Below, one piece after another: positions 55,638 to 64,000 of a stretch of 64,000 nt of DNA. Numbering within the stretch: the stretch's first letter is position 1; each line of letters starts with the position of its first letter. The notes beneath the pieces are model-generated. The model was not told where the DNA came from. It ran no database searches and saw only the letters and a list, made by a program, of their open reading frames with translations. The position numbers and the translations under genes were made by a program. Origin of the DNA: Leuctra nigra (lineage: Eukaryota; Arthropoda; Insecta; Plecoptera; Leuctridae); contig OW203764.1 of assembly GCA_934045905.1 (NCBI GenBank), positions 37,445,434 through 37,509,433 on the forward strand, in the 5' to 3' direction.

Positions 55638-58135
55638 CTGAAATAAACAGATATAGGAATTCTAAACAAAACACAGAAGAATTATAACAAATCTGGACAC
55701 TTCTGTTCTGACAGAATTTTAGAGAGGAAATAGAGGTTGATTCTCGAAAACGAGGAAAAGCTATTGAATTCTCCAAAAACCCTACTTATGCTGAAGTGAA
55801 AATTCAGACCACGATGCTCTTCAATGGACTGCTACTTGTGGAGCAAATACGAAAGAAAGATCTTCTTTGCTGATCACGAAACTAAACTGAATTTTTACAT
55901 AAAACACTTCTTTCTTCTCATTAAACCTTCTTCGAGTTTCGATGCACACGATTACCACTCCTTTGATGACACTTCTTAACCAATCATAAATTTCCGGTTC
56001 CGCCAGTCAATTTTCACTGACAAAACGTCAGTCAAAAAAAACGTCAGATATTTTACTACACATGCCCATATCAACCAAATTTTCATCATGATTAACATAC
56101 TAGCATGTTATTGTAAACTACAGTAAGAATGTTATTCTAGTAGGAAACAAACTAAAAAATGAGAATTACCTTCCTACTTACCAGTTACCTACCAGAACAC
56201 AAATCTATTCAAGTCCTTCCAAACAGATGGTTGAAAATAACATCTGCTTTCACTCTGCCTCCTTCCTCTTCTCTGAACTCTTCTCTCACAACGTACATCA
56301 CACCAAAAAACCAAAACTCGATTGTTGAAAAAAATCACCTGCGATGAGACAGCTATGCTGCATTCTCTCGGAAAACTAAAACTGAACGATCCGTGAAATC
56401 TCTTAACATAACACATAAATTTAATTGTTAAAACTATAATGATCAACTTCTTACCTAGGTACCATTCTCACCCTCCGGTTACATTTGATGAGGTCCTATC
56501 TTCTCACCGTCTCTCGTCCATGTTCTTTACTTGAATTACTTCTTGACAACTGGCTCATAACGCACACGCAACACTAGTAGTACACTAAATTTGATACATT
56601 GAAGTCGGACAAAAATACTCAAATCCATTTATAAATCCATTAAATTAGGAATTCATGTAAATACTAATCGCACTAACTTTTATAGGAATGTATAGCAGTC
56701 CATAAGTTTGGTCAAAATTATGTAAACTAAGATGAGAAAGAACACATTATCCTAAAAATCTGTCAGTCTAGAGAAATTTCTGGTTAAACACTAACTAGAT
56801 CTGCCAATTTAATGTCGAACTGTCAGTAATTTACAGTGCAAAAACATTGTGTACCATCACCTGAACTAATCAATTAAATATAAACCAAAAATTATTTTTT
56901 CTCTCGATGATATTCCCAAGGAAAACTGTTGTGTCAAAAGCAGGCAAGAACCTTGTTTTGAACAATGAATAGGCGACATAAGTACTAATCATACAGCAAC
57001 TATACCTATTTAAAAGCACACAAGAACTGTAACTGTATAATCTACTAAGAATTAAAATGCTTTTCCTTGGGAGCATCAGAACAATACAGCAGTACAAAAC
57101 AATCAAAATTGACATTCAAACTCTATGCAAGGAGACACATGTAAAATATGTAGAGGTAATTATAAAATAACATGAAGTAATTAAAATTACCTTAGTACAC
57201 GAATTCGTAAGTTTACCAGTTGCTACTAGTTTAATTTTCATTCCGATTTAAGGAGAAAGAATGCTAGGTAGTTTATAAAATACTACAATTGTAAAACATT
57301 TTAGGCTCCTGCATATTCTAAGCGTATCCTTGCAACCGGTTCTCAAATAGAGGTTCTTGCACTTCAGACAATGTTGTGGATATTGTACTTACCTACTTGA
57401 AAGGCTGGGCTAAGCATGGAAGCCACTCTGGAAGTAACGCATGAAAGTCGGAACTACGCTATGTGATTTGGCTTTAGGAAAATAAATTGACTCGTTGCTT
57501 AGTTCTGATCCGAAGTTTTGTTGCAATCTGAGTACTACCTACAGCTTGTTGCAAGCTCCCGGAATTATCACATTAATTACATCTTAATCCTAATCAATTT
57601 GATGCATTTATGTTGCTATCTAGGAACGGTTAGGTACAAATTCCTAGGCATTACTGGCCGGTAACTGGCTAGCTTACTTCTGGGAAGACTGAAGAGGCAG
57701 ACCTATGCTGGTAAAAGATACAGAGTAGATGACGAAAAAATGGCCGTAAAGGGCTTCAAACCCCGAGTATATGCTCAATCTGCATGGCCATCTAAATCTT
57801 GAACAGCGGAGATCGGAGTAAATTCACCGATCGATTACCTATTCAACTAAAAAATCTGGTCATTACCAATGCACAAACTCTGTGAACTAATGCTTCAACT
57901 GTAGACAGGACTCAAATGGCCCAATTAGGAAATTATCTTAAAATTATGTTATTTTTTTCTGTGAAATATATCCATTCTTAATTTAAAGTTCACATACATT
58001 GCAAACGTTTGGCAGTTAATACGAGCTATTCTTCCTATTGACTCTGGAGGTCGAGGGGTTGGAGGACAGTAATCGTGCAAGGTCAACCTGTGTTTGAGAA
58101 CCGAAAATGAAAAATAAGATGGAATCGGTTCCTAC
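55638..58135. other. Intron between the array and the shared exons
   Basis: 2.5 kb of AT-rich sequence without a convincing exon. A short acceptor-donor pair at about 57391-57442 (minus) was considered and rejected. No long repeat was recognised, unlike the rest of the window. Confidence 0.4.
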
Positions 58136-58204
58136 CTTGTGATCCTTCTTGGGAGGTATCCAGGGACAGATTGTGAGAGCTTCCACCAATTCCAGCGAAC
58201 ATGC
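58136..58204 (-). CDS. Shared 69-nt symmetric exon of the BTB-ZF gene
   Basis: On the minus strand an acceptor (gatcag) is followed by 69 open bases and a donor (CAAG|GTAGG). Both junctions are phase 1: it takes the G from the BTB exon to form Gly and itself ends in G. It reads GMFAGIGGSSHNLSLDTSQE and then GSQ. Since its length is a multiple of three and the phases match, it can be included or skipped without changing the frame of any zinc-finger exon. It has no known domain; it lengthens the Ser/Gln-rich linker. Support is from splice sites and frame only. Confidence 0.7.
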
Positions 58205-58367
58205 CTGATCACAGAAACATAGGAGTCACCACACAATACTTTTGCCTGTCAATAAGAGTAGACCAATACGGGGCACATCTATTAAGTCGGAACTCAAAAT
58301 GTGAGATAACATCAATGTACACACTCAGATAAAATAAAGTTACATACCTATAGGAAGATTGTATTAC

Positions 58368-59256
58368 CTTGGGATATGTTGAGATTCGATTGTCCTGGGT
58401 CCATGTGCGATTGGTTTGCACCTTGACTGTTGTCCATGAGTGATTGGTTGGAGTCCATGTGTGAGAGGGAGTTGTCGTATGCCGATTGGTGGGAATCCGT
58501 ATCGTCTTGATGTGTGAGGCTGGTTTCTCCTTGTAGTAACTTCATCATAGTGTCTGTCTTATCATCAACCTCTTCCAAGTCGGAGTCCAAGTCAATCGGT
58601 TCGGATTTCGTGACATTAATAAACTCGGTAATAGGAATTGCCTTTCCTTGAGAGCCAGAAGGCACGGAGACAGGTAAAATTGAGGAACCACTTGGTACTG
58701 GCCGCAGAGAAGATCCAGACGATAAGGGCAATATTGACGATCCTGAAGGAACTGAAACCATTGAAGAGCCGGATGGTACTGGTAAGATCGACGATCCGGA
58801 AGGAACGGGCAAAATAGACGATCCAGATGGCACGGGCATGATCGAAGAACCAGATGGCAGTGGCACAACGGACGATCCAGAAGGAACAGGCAAGATAGAA
58901 GCACCGGGCGACGATTCCACTCGAGATCGCTTTGTAGGATAAGCGGGAAGCGGGCTTCGAGTGCTGCGGGACCGTTCTTGTACTTGTGGCAGGGGTACAG
59001 AGTGTCTCTTACCGCGTTCTTTGGTTCGATGTGTGGGGGGAGGGGAATCTGCAATCGATAACATGTTCGAATGATCATCGGGTGAAGAATCTTCAGTCAG
59101 TCCTTTAATTTGTAACGTTTCAGCAGTTTTCAGAAAGTCTTCGAGCTCTTCTTGGCGCACATTAACCTCTCCTTTATACATAAACTCCAAAATGGCATTC
59201 AAGTCTTGATAGGATACATCTTTCAGGATGACAATTGGATGCTTGCATGGGTTCAC
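58368..59256 (-). CDS. Shared exon: C-terminal half of BTB domain plus linker
   Basis: The exon runs from acceptor gtttcag (phase 0) to donor CCAAG|GTAATA (phase 1), 296 codons plus one base. Residues 1-56 are the second half of an insect BTB/POZ domain (NPCKHPIVILKDV, then ILEFMYKGEVNV, FLKTAETLQIKGLTE), the dimerisation and cofactor-binding module of the broad/tramtrack/lola group. A basic stretch (TKRSRVESS) could be nuclear import signal. Residues about 119-203 are nine copies of a nine-residue unit like ILPVPSGSS. Then comes VTKSEPIDLDSD, which resembles a SUMO site and a CtBP-type PIDL motif, and a Ser/Gln-rich end with repeated HMD/LMD. The final G pairs with the alternative exons. The BTB start is outside the window. 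Confidence 0.92.
58648..58902 (-). repeat. Coding minisatellite, 27-bp unit, about 9 copies
   Basis: The linker of the shared exon contains nine in-frame copies of a nine-residue unit (consensus ILPVPSGSS). Silent and replacement differences between units show that it is not brand new. Copy number should vary between alleles. Confidence 0.85.
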
Positions 59257-59788
59257 CTGAAACACAAATGAATACAAATGTGAGACGAGTCAATTTCCAG
59301 TCCTGAAATAAGACAGTTCGGTGGGTAATTCTAGGTCAAATTTTATCTAGATGTGAGCCGTTGCTGCTTCGTTCTAGGAACATCAATGTTGTTTTAAGCA
59401 AGGTTGTAACTTTAATTTTAATTTAGTTTTACTCGACAGCAAGCACCAAACTGAAGACCAATTGATATCAAATTTCCTACAAGTGTCACCAACGCCTACA
59501 TTTTGTTGAGGCGATTGGTGACATTTTTTATAGAAATAAATAATAATTTTAAGTCGGTCAGCAGCTGCAATGGCTTTAAGTTTTGAGTGAAAAGTGTGTC
59601 AAGTGATTAAATCAAATCACATCAAATTTGATCAAATCAAATTGTTGTCAGTAGCTAGGTACCTACTCATCACAAAAACATAAATGAAAAGAAGGAGTAG
59701 GAGGAAGGTGAACTTGGAGGAACAATGACCTGCAAATAATATTCCCTCAAAATCAAAATGGCGGCCAGGACTATTTTCGGTATGAGTT
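59257..59788. other. Intron upstream of the shared BTB exon
   Basis: No exon. The first half of the BTB domain was looked for here and up to 64 kb on the minus strand without success. Confidence 0.4.
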
Positions 59789-60833
59789 TTAGGCTGCAAA
59801 CTAGGGCTCCCATCCGTACCGTTTTTGACGGGACAGTCCCTTCTTTTGAGGTAGTGTCCCGTTGTCCCCACAACATTGTAAAAACCCTGTATTTGTCCCG
59901 CTTTTCTAACAAGTCAAAAATCCCGCTAATTTTCATTCAAATGCACTCTGCATCGAAGTGCACTCCAGCGGTAAAATTGTCAACTGTGTATTTATTGCGC
60001 ATGATCAGTAAACTGAATTTAAAATTGTGAACCCATGCTATTACCATGAATTCGTTTATTAAAGAGTGAGAGGAACATTATTAACAAGTCAGAGACGTAC
60101 ATCAATCCTTGAGGTTATCAAGATTATTCAATAATTTAACTGACATTCCTAATAACTTCTATTATGTATAAAAATTATATAATAAATATTATCTAAATCA
60201 TGATTGTCATTGACTTCCTTTGGTTTATCCCTCATCTTTTATACAAAGTAAACTCTTTGGAGACATTTAAAATAGGTAGGTAGGTAATAGGTATGCCTAC
60301 ATGATAATAATTAGTAGGTCAAGGAAACCTATTCAAGGAAACAAAACTACGCACGTTCAATAAAAAGAAACACAATTTATTTCCTGTCAAAAGTGCGTAG
60401 AATTGCTGTAAATCATGTTATGAATTTCAAATTTTTCCCGGGGCTATGCGCCCCGGACCCGCATTTAGCTGGCGGGCACCCCCCCCAGACCCCCCATTGT
60501 TGTCGCACGGGTTTTATATCTGGATTTTTTTGTCCCGCTGTTTCACATTTAGATTATGGGAGCCCTACTGCAAACACACGGGGCGTTGTTTCCTGCCCAG
60601 ACGCGGCGTGGAAAAATTGCGATGTTTTTCTTGGCCGAACACATGGGGCATGAAAAAACAGGCGACGTTTTTCGTTTGTCGCGTCTGGCCGACGTGGAAA
60701 AAACCGTCGCGTGAAATAACCGCCTCGTGTGATCGCTCCCATAAGACTCAATGCTACCTATCTTCTCGGCGTCTCGCCGGCGTTCGAACGCTTCGGCTGG
60801 GCATGCAAAAAACGCCCCGTGTGTTTGCAGCAT
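59789..60833. mobile_element. MITE G, split by a hAT-type insertion
   Basis: The left end GGCTGCAAAC is cut at 59801; the rest continues at 60576 (ACACGGGGCGTTG) and ends with the complement at 60833 (CGCCCCGTGTGTTTGCAGC). TTA/TAA flanks suggest a 3-bp duplication. When the inserted hAT-type element is ignored the MITE is about 270 bp. Interior repeats of CGTCGCG and GGCGTCTCGCC make it GC-rich. Confidence 0.75.
59802..60567. mobile_element. hAT-type MITE E, copy 2 (inserted in MITE G)
   Basis: Ends TAGGGCTCCCAT at both sides (inverted), with an exact 8-bp duplication CTGCAAAC (59794-59801 and 60568-60575). Same family as 49083..49493, but longer and inverted. Text GTCCCGTTGTCCCCACAACA and CGGGGCTATGCGCCCCGG occurs in both. 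Confidence 0.87.
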
Positions 60834-61124
60834 TAGACTATGCAGCAGTTTGCAGCATTGAAAACACTCCCATATGAGAAATGGCAGAATATTTTGAATA
60901 AAAGGCCATGAACTACCTACTAAAGAACATTTTCTTTTCGAATACCGAATTGAATATTCAACCCAAATTTTCAAACTCGAGAATAGCACACAAAATTTAA
61001 AATTACACATAACCAGTGATCATACACCCACCCAACCCAACAAATCATAAAATGGTATTTGAACGAAACAGATTGGCTGAGTGGTCAGGTTCCATGACAA
61101 TCAATCCTTGTTTAGTTACCTACT

Positions 61125-61992
61125 ACTAGGAAAACGCTCTGTGTAACGCGTTGATAAGCGAGCACGGATACGTGCAACACCTCGAACCATAATCAATAAT
61201 ATACGTAAAACAATTGAAATCTAGAAGCACGATCCATTAAATTATATTAAAAAAATGAATTTGCTTCTCATTGCAAGTAACACTACACTCATGTGTATTT
61301 ATTGGAATATTTAGGTATTATGGATTAATACAAAATAAAAATACATAGATTCAATCCACAAAATAGACCATTATCTAAGTGCTAATATGAGCAAACCTAA
61401 TTTAAGAAATATTACCCAAACAGACCGTTCCGTTTAATAGAGCTTACCTAACACATTGCTTACCTAACATAAACCTAGCTCGTTGGATCTATAAGAAACA
61501 TATCGACTAAATAAATAAAATATTTTATAAAATTAATTTCAATTAACTACTAACCAAACTGTTTCTACAATCAAGCAGACTTGCCGGTCTACAAATAATT
61601 AGCTCAACCTTTAAAAGGATTTAAAGTAAGACTGCATGTTAAAACTCTTATAATAACCTATACCTACATTAATTACATCTTCTTCAAGAAAATAATATAA
61701 AACCTAAGTATAACCTAGCAGGTATTGCTATAACTATATATCATACCGTAAAACGTATTTTACCAAAAAAATAGATAGGCAGCTGCTTGCTTCCGAGCTG
61801 TTTTGAATGGGGCGCATCGAGCGGCCGCAACGGACTCTCGAACCTACAATGCTATTTATATGGGAAAACATTATTTTTTTTTTATTTATGGACGGATCTT
61901 TTTCAAAAACTATACAGGTCTAAGTTAGTATGAGATGAAGGTGTGTGCAAAATTTCAGATCGATACGTTGACCGGTGCAACGTGGGTTGAAC

Positions 61993-62023
<31 letters not shown>

Positions 62024-62087
62024 CAAACACACACACAGAGAAAGTGCCGCAAGAGTCAAGTGGAGACGCTCGCTCCGCTCGCTTAAT
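61125..62087 (-). mobile_element. Dispersed repeat family A, copy 3 (inverted)
   Basis: Begins CTAGGAAAACGCTCTGTG with GATAAGCGAGCACGGATACG, ends after a poly-A run (about 61998-62022) and GGAGACGCTCGCTCCGCTCG. It is the complement of the 6.1-kb copy at both ends, though the middle differs. Confidence 0.65.
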
Positions 62088-62552
62088 CAATGAAATCAGA
62101 GCTCAACTTGCAGATGACGAGTTAGCATAGACTTCATTGAATGATGCAATCACATTTTTTCAGACAATCCATTTTTTCTAAATTTACATTTTGATCATTC
62201 CTTTAGTGTACTACTAGGGATGGATAGTTTAAATCGCAATATAGTTAGTGGTTAGGCCAACCGGTAGGTCGATGATTGACCAAGTTAGTAGGTACCTACC
62301 TACCATTTCATTATTCGCAAATGAGCACGCGATCAAACAGACATGATCGTTGGTTTAAGAGAGCTCATCATCGGTGTGGCGAGTGAACCGCTCGGAAAAT
62401 ATCAGAAAAATATTTCCGAGGATTTAAACAATTAGCTTTTTTAACTACCTATCTGTGTAGGTAACCTCTTTGGTTCTATTCATAGCTTGAATGAATTTCG
62501 TGTTTTATATCAGCAATGCTAAAAATTTAAGTTTTCCCTCGAGAATGGACAA
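62088..62552. other. Intron sequence, no gene seen
   Basis: AT-rich; nothing recognised. Confidence 0.35.
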
Positions 62553-63144
62553 TAAAGTACGAATAAACTAATCGTGATACCCAGGTATATTCGCAAATAT
62601 CTGAGTCTCGACCCATCCCGACCCTTCCCGACCACTGGCTTCTATTCAAGGGCTCGATTGCCAAAAATAAGCTGTTAACCCGTCCATTCATGCCCTTCGT
62701 TAGACAATATGGATTCTTAAGATGTTTAGGGAATTGCGATTTTGATACTTTTGACGGCAAAAATGAATGTCAAATTGAACATAGATGAAAATCATTTTTT
62801 ATTTTTCAAAATCGGTTTATATTTGGCCGAAACTGATCGCACGCGCAAAATATGAGATGCACATTATTTCGGCCAAACATGAACCGATTTTGAAAAATAA
62901 AAAATTATTTTCATCTATGTTCAATTTGACATTTATTTTTGCCGTCAAAATTATCAAAATCGCAATTCCCTAAACATCTTAAGAATCCATATTGTCTAAT
63001 GAAGCGCATGAATGGTTGGATTGAAAGCTCATTCTTGGCAATCGAGCGCTTGAATAGAAGCCCGTGGTCGGGAAGGGTCGGGATGGGTAGACTCAGATAT
63101 TTGCGAATATACCTGGGTATCACGATTAGTTGAGACGCACTTTA
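62553..63144. mobile_element. Foldback element of about 590 bp
   Basis: Arms of about 275 bp are near-perfect complements around a 35-bp loop at 62830-62865. Outer ends are TAAAGTACG and, inverted, TAAAGTGCG; shared text includes AACTAATCGTGATACCCAGG. No coding content. Confidence 0.82.
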
Positions 63145-64000
63145 CGTTGGCACGTTGCCGGGTCAGATTTAAATTAAAATGGTGGCAAATCAATGCATTT
63201 TTGTAATGTGAATGATTCTTTTTCGTACCGACCTACTACCTATTGATTTATCTGAAATCTATAATTGGCCAGGTAACCAACCATTAAATTATCAAATATC
63301 GCCAAAAAAGCACGAACCACAGCAATTCTGAATAGTGCCATCAAGATGGTTGCCAACAATGAGATGATGTAACATGCAAACTATGAATAAAAATTTATGA
63401 AAACTCAAGTCGTATTTGTATCAGAAACACAAACATACAGTTTTCACTCTCATAACAATTAAAAACCATTGTCAGGGGGGGGGGCTCTGATAAGGGCCGA
63501 TTTCCAAATCTTGTCATAACTTGATATATGTATGTATGCGTTTCTGGGGTGGAAAGATTAGCCAGCAACTCGAAATTCGATAAGTTGCTGTTACCAAAGG
63601 GCACCACATGGAGGTTCCTTCCTTGCCGATGATTCCATTGCCATTGAAGCGTCTTGACTCTTGTCGTATGATCTAGGTGTCTGTGGCTTGTACTTTTTAT
63701 AAAGATGTCTTGTGAGACCTTGGAAATGAGTTGTATTTTGTTTGTATAATATTTCAAATAGTAAAATATTATAATATACCTCATACACGATATGCTTTTC
63801 GACTCTCCTCTTCTTCCAGGTGAAGAATAAGCCGTAATTATTACATATATAAAGGTGCAGAAGATTTTACTCACAGTGATATACAATTCAATAGTCCCAA
63901 GTTAAAACTATCAATATAAAATTAAATAAATTTACAGTACGAACAGAGAGCCAAGTTACTTCATTCCATGGCCACATGGAATGCCATGCAGTGAATGTAA
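63145..64000. other. Window end, no gene called
   Basis: A minus-strand open frame of 163 residues (63395..63886) has no recognisable domain and unremarkable composition; I do not call it. The missing upstream BTB exon was not found here. Confidence 0.35.

Larger units (their letters stand above)
1171..59256 (-). other. BTB-zinc-finger transcription factor locus with about 20 alternative 3' exons
   Basis: This is the visible extent of a single transcription unit read right to left. Shared exons at 58368..59256 and 58136..58204 end in a split codon (one base, G). Nineteen open terminal exons from 55637 down to 1171 all begin in the matching phase after an AG, carry C2H2 fingers and stop on their own. 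The design is that of BTB-ZF loci such as broad, tramtrack and lola: the BTB half dimerises and recruits cofactors in the nucleus, while the chosen exon sets the DNA target. Splicing may be in cis, or partly in trans as known for Drosophila lola and mod(mdg4); the sequence cannot tell. Orthology is not resolved. All exons lie on one strand. Confidence 0.85.

Noticed and set aside
57391..57442. Possible tiny exon with AG acceptor and GTAAGT donor on the minus strand
   Set aside because: In the phase required by its neighbours it hits a stop (TAG), and no coding signal supports it.
1171..59256. Calling the gene lola because of the many alternative finger exons
   Set aside because: The finger pairs here have a short HGDLQGP linker and NSLR helix, unlike the finger pattern I associate with lola, and the BTB text also resembles broad, tramtrack and lolal. 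The symbol is left blank.
63395..63886. 163-residue minus-strand open frame near the window end
   Set aside because: No BTB or other domain seen; composition is that of AT-rich intron sequence.
59257..64000. Search for the first half of the BTB domain
   Set aside because: No minus-strand text such as the usual LSACSPYF or FCLRWNN motif was seen; it is likely outside the window.

Overview
This AT-rich window looks like insect (arthropod) nuclear DNA. It has GT-AG introns, BTB and paired C2H2 zinc-finger exons, non-LTR retrotransposon fragments, 5S- and tRNA-like SINE sequence, many foldback MITEs and many hAT-type elements with 8-bp target duplications. The species cannot be named from the sequence.

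Main content: one BTB/POZ zinc-finger transcription-factor locus on the minus strand fills most of the window. Its shared part is at the right. An 889-nt exon (58368..59256) carries the C-terminal half of the BTB domain and a long linker, and a 69-nt symmetric exon (58136..58204) follows. Both end in a split codon whose first base is G. Downstream, from 55.6 kb to 1.2 kb, lies a series of alternative terminal exons. I find 19 open ones plus one broken copy. Each starts after an AG acceptor with the two bases that complete the split codon, codes for about 55-101 residues with two C2H2 fingers, and ends in its own stop. This is the architecture of insect Broad-Complex, tramtrack, lola and fruitless, where one BTB half is joined to one of many DNA-binding ends. 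The finger linker (HGDLQGP-like) and the BTB text fit the broad/tramtrack/lola-like family, but I do not recognise the exact orthologue. The first half of the BTB domain is not visible and probably lies beyond 64 kb.

The most notable pattern is that finger 2 is nearly constant across the array (helix KN-x-NSLR-x-H), whereas the finger 1 helix differs in almost every exon. The array shows birth and death: two nearly identical exons (23.4 and 26.4 kb), a close relative (27.7 kb), a frameshifted copy (20.8 kb), an exon with three fingers (4.7 kb) and two with damaged fingers (17.4 and 35.3 kb).

Everything else is repeats in introns. Left part (0-22 kb): a LINE tail, a tRNA-containing TIR element, a dispersed repeat of about 0.95 kb, large palindromes, and a 2.4-kb hAT-type element holding a 5'-truncated LINE. 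Middle (21-40 kb): MITEs, four hAT elements, a 5S rRNA-derived SINE and a palindrome. From 41.9 to 49.7 kb there is a deep nest of transposons that opens a 13-kb hole in the exon array. Right part (50-64 kb): foldback elements, one with a histone-type 3' stem-loop, a hAT inside a MITE, and a long inverted repeat near 62.8 kb.
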